DNA of 64,000 bases from Antedon mediterranea. Its lineage: Eukaryota; Echinodermata; Crinoidea; Comatulida; Antedonidae. Location: the NCBI RefSeq assembly GCF_964355755.1, contig NC_092674.1:28816001-28880000 (forward strand), read 5' to 3'. This document shows, piece after piece, positions 12,066 through 25,498 of the stretch. Position numbers and translations under genes: made by a program. Position 1 is the first letter of the stretch, and each line of letters starts with the position of its first letter. The notes below the pieces were generated by a model. That model saw only the letters and a list, made by a program, of their open reading frames with translations, searched no databases and was not told the origin of the DNA.

Positions 12066-14417
12066 TATAAAACCAATGATAAAAAAATATAAAAAAAATA
12101 TTAAAATAGAAAAAAAAACACCTAAAAGCATAAAAAAGAATCGCAAAGCTGTACTGGGTGATATATACTGAGTGTTATTTGGCATTGCAGCTAAAAGCTG
12201 GACACAGATAGCCGTTATAAATGGTCATTATTTTGACACCATTTAACAAACTATATAAAATGTGTCCTGTCATATACCACCCCCTAAATAGCTAAGGTTT
12301 GAGGAGATACTTTCCAGGGCCTAGAGACATGCGTTTATGGCCAAATGACATCCTCCTGCTCATTTATCATCTCTATACATTTTTCAACAATATATTATTA
12401 GGACTGTCATCCCCATTAATGACAAGACTGATCATTATTCGTTATAAGAGGAAAGAATTGATACGCCCTTAATCGTGGCTACGATCGTTTCCGATTATAA
12501 TTGGGACAGGATACATCTATGCCAATACATCCTGACTAACAATCTAGCCAGGTGTCACACAAGGAATGATGCCACTCCCCACAATGTAGCCTATTATCAC
12601 CTTGCCTCTCCCAGACACTGTAGGCCTAAATATCCTGCTTCTAATCCCACTTGTATCGGAAATTGGTTATCCAAATCGAGGCTTACCTTGATTAAAATAG
12701 TACAGTCACTTGATCTTAAGATATACAGAAATACTGAAAGCTGATTGGCCAATTTAATAAAGTCTTTTTATGTTGCTGATTTCTTTAAATTGTACAAAAT
12801 GTGATCAAATAGATGTGATTTATTTTTAGAAGGAACTTCAAGTTCCATATACATTAAGTCTGAGATGATCCTTTTGATTAAAACTAGTTAATCCTAGTTA
12901 ATCCATGTGTGAGTGGAGATCTCCTGTAGTAAATAAATCTTAATTAATTAGTTTCTTTTTTGTTTTCCTGTAAATTTGTTGATGTAAAGCACCGTTAATT
13001 ATAATTCTATGATAAAAATATGCACAATATAAATTTTAAAGAATGCTTCCCCTTTATCCAGCTCTATTTGTAGGAAGATATTTTGATCAGGGAGATATAT
13101 CTCCCTATTTTGATACAGCTACTAACCATGTTTGATATTAAACCACGCTTCATATATTCACTGTAGCCATGGTGGTATAAAACACCTGTAAATTTAAATT
13201 TTATTTAATTCACCCTAATTAATAATTTGCATATATTGCTCAAACACTTGATCATGGAATAAATTCCATACTCCTCTCATAACATGGATTCAACAACTTT
13301 CCAATATTGTTTCAATTTAAATTCGACAATAGTCTATTTTCTTTTCGTTATTTTTGTTAGAAAATCATTAAAATTATCATTAATTGTACAAAAATGGAAG
13401 TATTATCCTAGAAACAAACTGATACTATAAGCCTGCGACACCTAAAGATTTAAAATAAATGAAATCTAGGACAATCTCACATCAACAAAGTATGTGTGTT
13501 TTAGTACTCAGTTCCCAAGTTTACCTGAAAGTTTCAAGAAAAGTGATTGACTAGGTGTAGAAAAAAAATATGAAGCCGTATCTTCATCCTACAGATGATA
13601 CAAAAAACAATTAACACGTGTACACAAAAAGAAGAAACAACGATAGATAAGTTAATCAATTCTCCACCCAAGTGATGTCCGCGGAAGCTTCCAAAAAGAG
13701 ATAACAGGACGGAACCCATCAAAGTTTCTTTTCATGGAAACAAAAGCCTGATACCTTTAGATTAGCCTGTTATTTGGTTTAAAATGATGAAGATATGACC
13801 GGGCTATACATTAATTGTACTAACACATGTTTTTGTGTGTATAGCAGGGACTTATCTATTCACAAGCGTTAACAATGTGAAGCATACATGTGACTTTAAG
13901 AGTCTATAACGAGGCTTTTTCTATCCTGTATAAATATTCTTTAAAATATTAAATCTAAAACAGAAATTAATCAATTAATGTTTCCTGTCTTGCAGACTAA
14001 ACAAAGCCTAAACATAAATATTTTGCTTAAGTAAAGCTGCACTGATTAGACCTGGATTCTTTGTGAGTCGGTGGATCTTTCCTCTTTTGAAATTTGTGTA
14101 TTCTCTGGCTGACAATGAACAGGAAGCCGTTTTCAATGCTTGTACTGTACACAGGCTAACTGTAACTATGTATGTCTGCTTGTCACTTTTGTTATTGCAA
14201 AATTATATAATATAATACAATTTTGTTTAGTAACAATTTCTTTTTGTATAATAGAAATAAAAACACTGAATTTGGAGTCATTTTGCAAAATCAAATGAAA
14301 GTGAATTGACACCGAGAATCAATTTTCCATGGTAATTTTTGTTTTAATTTCCATTCGAAAATGAATTAACTTGCTTTCAAAATTATTCTTAACAAAGAAA
14401 TATTATTGATTAAGGTA
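12066..14417. other. Intergenic, nothing recognised
   Basis: An 89-residue open frame at 12475-12744 has no domain and no splice context. No conserved motif was seen in the remainder. Confidence 0.5.
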
Positions 14418-14571
14418 TTACAGTCAACTCTCCCAATACCGGACACCTTTGGGTGGACCAAATATGTCTGGTTTTCTGGAAAGTCTGGTATTCAGAATGG
14501 ACTTTGATAAAAGTCTGGTTTTGGGAGCATTTCCGGTTTTCAGAGAGTCCAGTATTGGGAGAGTTGTGTAT
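14418..14571. mobile_element. Pogo/Tigger-like MITE, copy A
   Basis: Terminal inverted repeats TACAGTCAACTCTCCCAATA and TATTGGGAGAGTTGTGTA. Just inside is CCGGACACCTTTGGGTGGAC, the GGACACC signature of Tigger-type ends. Internal AAGTCTGGT-type repeats occur. A related copy lies at 33.3 kb. No coding capacity. Confidence 0.75.
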
Positions 14572-14923
14572 TAGACAATACAAAAATGCAAAAGTAAAAT
14601 GTAAATTAAATACAAAAAAATTCAATGAAAGCGAGTACATTTAGATTGATAGTATAAACACTGATCATGTCTATACAAAATAATAATTGAATTTAGAATG
14701 TACAGTTTAACATTTTTTACAAATAAACAGAAAATGAAAAACATATATTTTTATTGAAAGATCTGCTTCGTATTATATTATAAACTGCTTGTCATGGTCA
14801 AGACCAGTTTTATAAACTATGCCAACTCCCAAATTGTATGAATAAATAAAAGTAACTTTTAAAGCAAAATTTTACTTATTCAAATGGCAATGTTATAGTC
14901 ACAGCACCGCAGTAGCTGATGAA

Positions 14924-15608
14924 GTGGCCCTGAATAGCAGACTGTAGCAATAGCAGTGCCACTAAATAGCAGACTGTAGCAATAGCAGTGCCACTGAATA
15001 GCAGACTGTAGCAATAGCAGTGGCCCTGAATAGCAGACTGCATCAATAGCAGTGGTACTGAATAGCAGACTGTAGCAATAGCAGTGCTACTGAATAGCAG
15101 ACTGTAGCAATAGCAGTGGCACTAAATAGCAGACTGTAGCAATAGCAGTGGTACTGAATAGCAGACTGTAGCAATAGCAGTGGCACTGAATAGCAAACTG
15201 TAGCAATAGCAGTGCAGTGGTACTGAATAGCAGACTGCATCAATAGCAGTGGCCCTGAATAGAAGACTGCATCAATAGCAGTGGTACTGAATAGCAGACT
15301 GTAGCAATAGCAGTGGCACTGAATAGCAAACTGTAGCAATAGCAGTGCAGTGGTACTGAATAGCAGACTGTAGCAATAGTAGTGGCCCTGAATAGCAGAC
15401 TGCATCAATAGCAGTGGTACTGAATAGCAGACTGTAGCAATAGCAGTGGCCCTGAATAGCAAACTGTAGCAATAGCAGTGGTACTGAATAGAAGACTGCA
15501 TCAATAGCAGTGGTACTGAATAGCAGACTGTAGTAATAGCAGTGGTACTGAATAGCAAACTGTAGCAATAGCCATAGCACTAAATAGCAGACTGTAGCAA
15601 TAGCAGTT
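14924..15608. repeat. 32-bp minisatellite, about 21 copies
   Basis: The unit contains GAATAGCAGACTGTAGCAAT and AGCAGTGGTACT. Some units are 37 bp, with an extra CAGTG. Because 32 is not a multiple of 3 and the unit lacks stops on the minus strand, long phantom reading frames appear there. Confidence 0.97.
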
Positions 15609-16235
15609 AACAAAAATTGCTTTATATGCAACAACAGATGCTACAGTATATTTATGAAATTTACAGTAAAACAGCCAATCCCTGCACATCCATTTCCCAG
15701 GGCATGCGATAAAAAAAAACACACTTATTGGGGGATGTTTACAGATGGGTCATATGACACGCAAAGAAGATATATGAATGTTTATTAGTGAAAAAAGTCT
15801 TAACTTTCATTATACAGGAAACGCAATATGAATGAATGGGTACAGTTAGGAAGTTATGTTGGGCCAACGAGTTGGTATTTGTGGCGATAAATTACCATTG
15901 AGAGATGTTGGCACAAGACTTGGACAGGTTATAGACAATTGTTGATTGATTTATCAGGGTATCATTATGTAGTTGTGAAATAAATATAGAGTTAAATATA
16001 TTGTAATTGAGAAAACGGATAAAAACACTAAAGAAAAAGACTATTTATAATTTTTTTTTTTTAATAAAAACTGTTGAGTCAAAAAATTGAGAGCTGTTTT
16101 TTGAAAAAAATATTTCTTGTTATAATAATAAAGACATTATGAAAATATACATATTGATATTTATTGGAATGTTTATATGGTTATTTGCCTGCAACTGGCC
16201 AAAAAAAAGCCAAAAACATCACAAGAAAAAAAATT
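15609..16235. other. Intergenic, nothing recognised
   Basis: No supported feature. Confidence 0.5.
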
Positions 16236-16239
16236 GATG

Positions 16240-16440
16240 ACTTTTTTCATTCATTTATTTATTCATGGTCAAACACAGTAAAATATGTACATGGTTTGAA
16301 ATAATTTTTGTTTGGACAAAGTTAAAAATTCTCATAAAAATATTATAAAAAAGAGCTTAAAAGGTTAACATTTGTAAAATACAAATAAAAAAGATCATTT
16401 AAATACAGATAAAAATACATTTGTCGGTTTATCCAGGTAA
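16240..16440 (-). mobile_element. Probable LINE 3' end, minus strand
   Basis: On the minus strand the segment ends CCATGAATAAATAAATGAAT plus GAA, a short-repeat tail. The body is too decayed to classify. Confidence 0.4.
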
Positions 16441-16659
16441 GCTAGGCACGTAATAGACTACATAATTTAAAATACAAGCAAGATTGGTGTGTGAAGAAGG
16501 TTTAGCATAAAATTTATTTTATTTATTTTATTCAGTTGTCAACCAACAGCAATGAAACCGCCACTAACAGGTTGATCAACGTTTCCAAGTTTTATTGAAT
16601 TGCAGATGCTGGCACTACTAGGTAGAGGCCTAGTTGAGTATAAAAACAAGAAAATATAT

Positions 16660-17270
16660 AATGAACTGTTTAACATCAACTGAAAAGTATAGGAAATGAA
16701 AGGTGCCAATGAGGAGGATCCAAACGGAAAAGTAGATCCGTATAGGAAACCAAAACAGCTACCATCATTATTACCGCATAATTACCATATTTGGTCATAC
16801 AGCATGGATCTGAATGAAAAGTACATGGGGAGTTGACCATTCACAAGCGAGAGTTGGCTTGACCCATTACATTGTGATTGGTCAAATGGATTACTTATGT
16901 CCTTGAACCAACAGTGGGTAAGAAGACAAAAACTGCATTGACTAATTTAAATGTCAGATAATTGTCTCGAACTCTTCACCGTTTTTGGACATAATTACAA
17001 AAAGGTATATTTTAAAGCCAAAAAACACATTGAATGCATTGATTTTATACAATTAAATTCGTAGAAACTGACACGCGTACAGGATGACCACCGCAATTGG
17101 ACAAGCATTATTCAGGAAAATGGGATTAGTCGGATCTTCCGGTTTAGTGATGAACTATAGAAGATTATTGGTTAGATAACGGATTACTCCACAACTTCAG
17201 GATAAGCTCAAGGAACTTGGACTTTTAATTGCTTGATTTCATTTATGACAAGCGCAATTAAAAGGCGCGG
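16660..17270. promoter_or_regulatory. Candidate non-coding regulatory segment
   Basis: Base composition is more balanced than in the flanks, with no coding frame. GGATTA, the core of K50 homeodomain (Otx/Pitx/Gsc) sites, occurs three times in about 300 bp (near 16889, 17123 and 17183). It lies 12 kb downstream of the KLF gene. This is inference only. Confidence 0.2.
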
Positions 17271-17439
17271 TAGTAATTATGAATTTTAAAATTGATTTTA
17301 CACATACCGTAAAAAGTTAAATTATAATTAATATTCCATATAATATTAATCACTTAAAAAGTTTATTTTTCTCCAAAGAACATGGCTTGAAATTGAGTAC
17401 AATTTTAGAAAAACTGTTTCTTTTCGTATTGTACAATAT

Positions 17440-17515
17440 GTTAATGTTGTTTCGATTTATATAGCACTTACACAATAAAAAGATTGTCCCAAAGCGCTGA
17501 GAGAAAAAAAAAAGA
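17440..17515. repeat. Dispersed GCGCT repeat, copy 1
   Basis: Contains AGATTGTCCCAAAGCGCTGA, identical to the copy at 47.4 kb, preceded by CGATTTATATAGCACTTACA. A SINE-like or MITE-like dispersed repeat, not classified. Confidence 0.7.
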
Positions 17516-17711
17516 ATTACAGAAAAAAAAAAATTGTCCCCCGTGAGATAACAAGAAATTGTTGGTTTATTCAGACAAACTAGGCCTGCAATGTAATACA
17601 TTTTAATCACGATTAAATGTAAATAAAAATTTAGTATGGCTTTTCATCTATTAAAATAAAGACAATATTAATAACTTTGTGTTTGAAAACTGTAAGCAGG
17701 ACCCAAATTAA

Positions 17712-17775
17712 TAATGGGGCTTATATAGCGCACTAATATGCAAAGACGCAATGCGCTTAACAAAAGAAAGAAAAA
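17712..17775. repeat. Dispersed GCGC repeat, diverged relative
   Basis: GGGGCTTATATAGCGCACTA followed by AATGCGCTTAAC has the same TATATAGCGC...GCGCTT layout as the repeat 200 bp upstream. Confidence 0.45.
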
Positions 17776-17914
17776 GCAGAAAACTAAGAAAAAGAAAGAG
17801 AGTTAAAAAGATGAGTTATTAGAGCGGCCTTAAATTAAGAGATTGAAGTAGTCTGACGGATAGGTTGGTAGGGGAAGGTGATAAAAGTATGATGTTGTTT
17901 ATGGACTAAATATT

Positions 17915-18060
17915 TCATTCATTCAATTTATTGTTCCACATAAAATAAGTAAAAGATATGACAAGACAAGACAAAGAAAAATAAAGAATTTGGTTAATTA
18001 TTTGTTTATGTGTGGAAACTCAAAATCAAATAAGCCAAAAAGGGCTTTAAGGCTGAGTAT
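17915..18060 (-). mobile_element. LINE 3' end with (GAAT)n tail, minus strand
   Basis: On the minus strand it reads CTCAGCCTTAAAGCCCTTTT, then GGAACAATAAATTGAATGAA and TGAAA. The GCCTTAAAGC block resembles the LINE at 10.1 kb (GGCTTAAAGC). Confidence 0.6.
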
Positions 18061-18107
18061 TCCAAAATATATTATTCAGTTATTATTTAATATTACATTT
18101 AAATTGA

Positions 18108-18425
18108 AATTGATTGAAATATATATTTATACTGGGTAACCTCTTCAGTCAAAGACTGGTCTCCCAGAGGGCCCAGTTGGTGATCAGTGGCTGTGATGTA
18201 CTAATACACCGGGGTAACCCCCTACTCGTCTCGAAAGATGTACTAGGTTCTTTAAAGTGCACACGAGCTAGATGTGTACACTGGACCTACGGTTTATAGT
18301 CCTTATCCGAGAAGACTCGTTCTACCACCAGAACCATGGAGTGAGTGAGCCTCGAACCCATGCTGATGTTATGGCTACGTAATTACGGTTCCACTGTCTT
18401 AACCGCTCGGCTACTCACTCACTAG
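18108..18425 (-). mobile_element. tRNA(Ser/Leu)-like SINE, full-length copy
   Basis: The minus-strand head TAGCCGAGCGGTTAAG is an A box of the Ser/Leu tRNA type. The B box, GGGTTCGAGGC, lies about 60 bp on. The core contains CGGATAAGGACTATAAACCG and TGCACTTTAAAGAACC. The 3' end is TTTGACTGAAGAGGTTACCC plus AGTATAAA. The core is shared with the copy at 51.7-52.1 kb, but the tail differs. Confidence 0.85.
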
Positions 18426-18429
18426 GCCA

Positions 18430-20490
18430 CTCACTAAATAGTTACATAATAGGGATTTTTGAATTGTGTAATTCACACCAAGCATTATACTGTACTTTAC
18501 TCAGTATTGTACTCATGCGTCAAGCTCCATTTATTGCGTACGTAAGCATACAATATAAACACATTAACAACTACTAGTTACTAACACTTGAAGAAAAGAT
18601 GAATAAGTGTCAATCATATAAAATAATATACAGTATAACAACTAAGTTGTCTTCCGCATTTGAACAAAATACCCTGTAGGGCAAAACATCTATCTAGGTC
18701 ACATCCAGGTCAGCTCTCCTTCTCATACAAAACAAGTTATTATTAAATATAAATAATATATTATATTGTTATTTTGAAATTAAATAAAATTACATTGTGA
18801 AATCACTGATCCATGACTGAGTTTAATACTTAGACCTACATATTATCAAAAGAGTTATCTTGTATGAAAACCAAATAAATTAAGTAATAGAATTCATGGC
18901 ACCAATTAATGTTGTATTTATATATATTATTATGTAGGTCAAAAAACAGGGTCAAAAGTTACGTATTTCAAATAAATAAGTCAAATAAATGTAAGCCATA
19001 AAGTTAAAAGCCTTTCAATTTGCGACAACCCAAATACGTTTATTGTGCGTATCCAAGAATATTTGGACGCGTGTCCTAGCTCCTCACCTTGACGCAGACT
19101 TGACCTGACCTAGAAAGGTTGGTCCTTATAAGTCTCCGCAAATCGAAAGCTCCCTATTACTGTAAAGTTTAAATATTAATGATTGTTATAAAAACTTTAT
19201 TTATTACATAAACATAACTTGAGAACTGAATGATCAGAGAGAATGTAAGAAATAAGGGGACTGACAGTGAAAGCAGTAAAAATGGAGAAACATTTGAAAA
19301 AATATTTCTTTTTTATTTATAACAAAACCACAGTACTGTATATTTTCAAAATCGATTACCCATCCATTAATGTTTCAAGTCAATGTTTAGACATGTCCTC
19401 ACCAAAACAGCATTAATCAAATGAAGTGTTTATTGACATGCAAAGGTTGTGAATATATTATACCCTTGGGAAAAGCAATGGTTTCTGAATAGTGCCATAT
19501 CAACCTTGGTTAAATTAACCCACTTAATGTCACCTTGTGTGGTATAGTATTGTTTATATTGTACTGTACTTTATTCATGATGATAAAAATTAAAAGCCTT
19601 TCTCTAATTAAAGACCGCTTTTGAAAATCGTTAGGCACTAAAACGATGTAATCATTTCTATATAAAAACCAAATTTATATTGTTTAATTATGGGCCAATG
19701 GCCGGGCATTATTTAGTTAATGAAATGACCTCCATGTGACCTGATAGTGATGTACAGAAAATGGCTGAGAATTACAGAAAGTGGCATTCGGTAGTCGCAA
19801 AGAAATTGGTCAAAACAAATATTTTTCACAACAAATTTAGTTATTTTGTATTTAGTTAAATTGGCTAAAAAAGGTAATCAAAAGATGCTCCAGCACCTCC
19901 AGCCTAAAATGGTGCAAATATCTGTCATGTAGATTACGGATGAGAGGTACAGTTGAGGACATGTTAATGCTATATATACTGTATTTATCTTTTGTTCAAA
20001 TGATCTTTTTTGTAATGTAAGAAAAAATACAATTATAAATACATAAGACGATCTTGTTTCTGATGGATTTACAGAAAAAAAATGGAATAAACTAAATACA
20101 AAAGATTGTATTGTCAAATGCAAATTACAGTTACATAAAAATTGGTGGGCTTATATCCGAGTCAGTGCCCTAGTTCCAGTTTGATTCATGATTTATTTGC
20201 AATCAATTCTAAAAGGTTTGTTGTCTGATGTATAGTGTAATTTAGAAAGGAAAATAAACAATACTAACCTTGTATATTTGTAACTATTGATGATCATGCA
20301 GGCATTCAAAATATGCACATCATTCATATATTATCTTTTCAAGAAAAAAAAAGAAAAAAATTACTGGCCTATTTAAACTACATGTAGCTAGAAGATGTCA
20401 AACTCCTTTGTTCTTTTGTACACAATAAAAAAAAATGGCATTAATATTTTAACCACTTCTTGCTTGGAAATTCACAAACTTAGTTACAGC
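18430..20490. other. Intergenic, nothing recognised
   Basis: No gene, MITE copy or tandem repeat was supported here. Confidence 0.5.
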
Positions 20491-20494
20491 TCAT

Positions 20495-20985
20495 TTATGA
20501 TTTAGGCTAGCCTAGGCTAGTTACTTTCTCATTTTAGTTATACTCAGACTATTCTGGGAAGCGGCTATTGGCACGGCCAATCGTGAGTGTGTAATTTATT
20601 ATGTAAAGTTTTCTACTATTGACACGGTCGATCAACCATGCATGCATCTAGACATTTTGATTAACTTTTAATAAGATAGACAAGAACAAAAAGAGTTACA
20701 CATGACATGGTTAAACTTATGGTCGACCTTGGCTTTGTTGTCCTTGTCGATAGAAAACAAGGCATTTCAACTGGGTAGCCTCTAGTCCCTGTCACTGAGG
20801 CCTAAATTAGAACCAGACTAGGCCTAGATAGGCTAGCCGGCTCCAGCAGCCCTTATTAATCATTCATCTAGGCATAGTCTAGGCCTACCTGGCCTAAGTA
20901 ACACCTAGCCCGGGTTCGGGCCGCGGCGGTCCCACCACGCAGGCTAAAATTAAAGGAGGGTGGTGGTGGTTGGTCAGTCAATCAA
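20495..20985. other. GC-richer patch with repeated AGGCCTA/CTAGGC words
   Basis: Holds two exact TAGGCCTA palindromes (20819, 20880), several AGGCTAG variants and a short GC block (CCCGGGTTCGGGCCGCGGCG near 20909). There is no coding frame. It could be a small CpG-rich regulatory patch or an old repeat. Confidence 0.3.
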
Positions 20986-21424
20986 TGACAGTACAATACA
21001 ATATGTAGAGGTAATTAATATAAATACATAATCACTACCTTGTAAAACTATTGCAATTACGTTACGAGGCCTATATTATTAATAATATTATTACTTTTTT
21101 TTTGTGAGCACTCTCAACAAGAATAATATGGCACTCTCTATGGTTTTGATTGTTCGCGCGTCTTGTCTCTTTTTCCTCTAGTTTTTTCTCTCTCATCAAA
21201 AAAAGTAAATGAACAATAGAGGGCGCGATTTATCAAACCACATTTAGAACTTTGAAAAAGTAATAATATTATTATTAATAAATAATTATTTATTTATTTG
21301 TTAAACATGTTTTTGTTTGTTTTTATATATTTAGGAAAAAGTCAATGCCAAGGAATTAATTTACTATTCCTCTTAAAGGTGGCAATCTTGTTCACAATAC
21401 AAATACTCAAGTCATTGTCATTAA

Positions 21425-21475
21425 AAAAAAAAATCTAGAGACAGCCCGGACTTGAACCTATCTAGGTAGCCCAGT
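21425..21475 (-). repeat. tRNA-like B-box fragment
   Basis: The minus strand carries GGTTCAAGTCC, a B-box match, followed by GGGCTGTCTC and poly-T. No A box or tRNA fold was found, so this is probably a SINE scrap. Confidence 0.35.
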
Positions 21476-21479
21476 ATTA

Positions 21480-24090
21480 TAGAAACAATGTTGTCATGTG
21501 GTCAAAATAACAGAGAATTGACGTTGGAAGGCACCACTAATAGTGGACTTTAACAAACTCAGGTGGGTACACTATTCGAAAGGAGTTTCCTGGTGTACTG
21601 ATCTGGTAGACGCTGCACTGCCGGCTGCCGTGGGTCCGTGGAGGGCCTAATCTCAGTTTCCAGTTCAGCTTGAGGACCATAATAATACATTTAACAATTT
21701 TAACATAACGAATACATAAATACGTTTTTATTATATTGAGATGTCTTGTGATTGGTGACGTCGTGTGTCAGTCGCGGCCTATAGTAGGCCTACTGTACTG
21801 TCGTTCATTTTATATTATTATAACAGTGTTCATCACACTCTAATCTGTCAATTTTATTTCAAAGACTAACACTATAACTCATCGATCCATAATCTGTTGT
21901 CAGCAAAAATAAATCCTAGGTATGCAGTGGGATTAGTAATAACTTGAGTTGCGTTCGTCGTATATAAACAAACAACATTATTTTTGGGATTTTTTTTTAA
22001 TTTAAAAAATAACAATTAAAGATATTTGGTATCCGAATCTAGGTTTAAATTAATAATATATTGTAATATTTCGTTCTGAAATGTTTCTCTTTATGTTACG
22101 CATTTGTAATTCAATAGAAAAAAGTTGTGTGAACTTTTTCAGGGCCAATAAACTTTGTCGTGGTTATTAGAAAAAAAATTATGATATCCGGTCTTTCAAA
22201 AAATGGATTACGTGCATTGGAATTGAAATCCGTCTCATTGTAACGCTTGTCCGACCGTTATGGGTTTGTAGGATTCTATTATTGAGAGAGGATCATCTTT
22301 AGGCCTACTAAAAACATTTAAAAACAACTCAAATCTGGTTGAACAAAAGTTGTCAACTAAAAGGATAAAAATAGGCTACCGCAGAGTAACAATGACGCGC
22401 TTACGTGGACTAAGATAAGCATCTTATATTGTGCACTTTGAGCGAATCTATTGGATCACGAGAATCGACGTTTTTTCTTAGCTGTCCTTATTACGGGCAC
22501 ATTTTTGTTCATTCGACAAAAAAAAATACAGTAGAATTGGCCGATATAGTTATAATGACCCCCCCCCCCCCGCCCTTGAATACGAGTGCCGATAATGATA
22601 ACCGTTAGGTAAAATGTGTCGCAAAAGTTTGTGACATGACGTAATCATACAAACACACTTATACAAATATTGTTTCAACAAATGTTCTTTTATTTATTTA
22701 CAAAATACAAACAAATATATAATGTCCGTTCACATGGTTGTATAGTTTACAACAGTTAAACAGACATAGGGATACATGCCCAATCTCTTTTAATAATATT
22801 GTACTTTACTACAGTACCTTTAATATTTTTATAACTCAGAAACGGAGATTGTTATAACATGGTATTAATGTTTACAATTAGGTATATACTGTATTACAGT
22901 ATTATGTTGTGTTTTATATTATACAATACATACACATTACGTTATGTTTACTAACTGTATACATTCTGAACATCATCATTATGTTTACACGCTGTTTCAT
23001 CTATCGTGATCGTGTGATAGAGTGATTCTTCGATCGGTTTAATTGTGTGTTCACATGGGCGGTATAACGCTATGGAATATATCTGAAACCGTTGGAATTA
23101 TAACAGAAGTACATCAGAGTTATATCGGAGTTAACATGGTTTATTCCAAGATAACATATTTAAAAAAAGCTCTGTTGTATTAAAATAAAATGGATCATGA
23201 ATATAAAAAAAACGAACCTCAAACAATAATATTACTGTACCTATGACATCATCTCCAAATATAGATATGTTAAAGGAAAGTTGGTGTGCTTTTGGTGTAA
23301 CAATAAAATATTAAAATAATAAACAAATTATAAACAATATAAAGGAGAATATGATTATTAATCATATACCAAATTACATTAAGCTGTAAATTATTTAACA
23401 GCAAGAAATATTAAAAAAAACTTGATATACAATGAATTAATTATCAAAAACCAAAAATTACCAGTTGTGAATTGTATTGTAATTTTGTAAACATAATTCA
23501 TTATTACGTAACATATTACGTCATTAAAATACTTTGCATTTAATTATGTAATTCGTTACAATCAGACTAAAAATATGAGTGAACCAACAAGCAACAAAAT
23601 AAAATCATTTTTTATATGTATCTGAAAACCAACAGTAATGACCACATTCAATATAAAAAAAACATCCGCTATATAACCTACTGCACAAGCATACGAGTTC
23701 ATATGTAAAAATACGTTAAAACTGCTGAGAAACAAGTCCCAGGTTAAAACAAGGGTTTGACTTCCCTGGTTTAAACACTGTATCTTTCATTTAACCAGGT
23801 GGACGCACATTACATACTATAATTTGAATAAATCTTCCCCCAAGTGCTAGAGCGAAACTAAAACCTAGGACGGTAGATTTATATTCATTTCTAAACTATT
23901 GTATGATATATAGAAACATTATCAAAGGAATTACAAGATATTTAAACATACTTTCAATATAACTCATATTGACTTAAGACCAGCTTCAAAGCCAAATGTA
24001 TACGCTCTATTATAGTAACGTCACAATCTCAGATATTCATTATTGCTATTTAGTGAGTGAAGGAAAAATGTCTAGGATCCTACTATAGAC
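21480..24090. other. Intergenic, nothing recognised
   Basis: Includes a run of 12 C at about 22560-22571. No gene or repeat family is otherwise supported. Confidence 0.5.
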
Positions 24091-24091
24091 T

Positions 24092-24255
24092 AGGTTCTGT
24101 CTACACTATCAAACTTTATGTGACAAAAAAATGTGATGTGCCCATATATGGACATGATGATGTCTTATGACTACCATATTTGGGCATATCACTACCATAT
24201 TTGGGCACATCACACTTTGTTGTAAAACTAGTTTGATAGTGTAGACAGACCTTTA
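24092..24255. mobile_element. Hairpin MITE, copy 1
   Basis: TIRs TCTGTCTACACTATCAAACT and AGTTTGATAGTGTAGACAGA. The inner arms TGTGATGTGCCCATATATGG and CCATATTTGGGCACATCACA are nearly complementary, so the whole element folds as one hairpin. No coding capacity. Confidence 0.92.
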
Positions 24256-24450
24256 CAGAAAGGTTTGTTTTCCGAAATCAAATTAAACACAATACAGGTT
24301 TCCAATCTGTTGCGCGCCCCATACATACAACCATACAGTAACTAAAATATTATAGCATTCTAAAACATTAACAATCAAAATATCGAGACGACTGCTCTAA
24401 ACATTTTTAAGGTTACAAAATTTATAGGAATAGTATGGATGATTACATCA

Positions 24451-24511
24451 GGACCTATTATAGGTCCGTGATTACACAGTGTTACTTGTCACCAGGACCT
24501 ATTATAGGTCC
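24451..24511. repeat. Duplicated 17-bp quasi-palindrome
   Basis: GGACCTATTATAGGTCC occurs at 24451-24467 and again at 24495-24511, each followed by a different sequence. Only the central base breaks the symmetry. Confidence 0.9.
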
Positions 24512-24529
24512 ATAATTAATACACACAAT

Positions 24530-25495
24530 TGTTGTACATACGGACATTTTTCTGATGGTGGAGGAACAAAGTGTGGGGAGCGTATAGATTACAAGCATCA
24601 ACGCTTACATTATTATTGTACGAGAGTTAAATTACGATGACGTGTATGTTGGTCTTGAACTCTATGCACCCCCATGGAAGTCTAGCTGGAAATTGTATAA
24701 CTTCATTGAATAGTAGGCCTACAGCTAGTATACATATTAGAGTTAATGGAATGAACTCCGGACATACAATTCTTAGAGGAAGAACAAAAACCGATGGAGA
24801 TAGGCTATGAGACAGAAAATGATGGGCTGAGAGCTTGGGGACGCCTTCCCCTGCAGTATGGCTGAAATGAGTAAATTTCCAAATTAGTAGGCAGGCCATT
24901 AGCTAAGCCTCGAAAAAAAAACGTATTTGGGGTTTATTTACAAAAACAGATTTATAAAAACGTTCCTAACTCAGGAAAAGTGAAAAAATATTTAAGATAA
25001 TTAAAGAATAGTAGTTTATTTAAATAAGTTACAAACAAATTTATATAATAGAATAGAATTTATAATATATTATAAGAATATTAATTTTAAGCATCGCATA
25101 CAATAAAGTGAAATGACAAAATGAAAAATTTAGCTCTAAATGACAGTTCTATTGGAACTTTAAAATTACAATTGTAAACAGCAATTATAGAGGGGGCTAT
25201 TCAAATTTAGTTAAGCAATTTGATTCTATCTTAAGTATCAGGTAGTTACCCAAAATAAATTATTACTATTTTCTTATTTGTATTCACTAGAATATAAGTA
25301 CATTAGTATCTGAAATAGTTAAATTTAGAAATATTATGATTACATCATTTGTAATGAATTCTGTTCAATAATAATAAAATTAATTTTATAATGGACGCTT
25401 TCTAAAAATCATTTATTCACATAAATAAACAAGTTTTACTTAGCTATTACTACAGAATAGAGTTTACAAATACATTAAATATCAAATGATATCTG
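24530..25495. other. Intergenic, nothing recognised
   Basis: A 90-residue minus-strand frame at 24627-24899 has no domain and no splice context. The rest is AT-rich. Confidence 0.45.
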
Positions 25496-25498
25496 TAG

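Noticed and set aside
15043-15722. Minus-strand frames of 73-171 residues rich in CYSVPLLLLQ-like repeats
   Set aside because: By-products of the 32-bp minisatellite. Three frames are open at once, as expected for a stop-free unit not divisible by three.
21425-21475. Possible tRNA gene on the minus strand
   Set aside because: A B-box match exists, but there is no A box at the right distance and no cloverleaf; listed only as a fragment.
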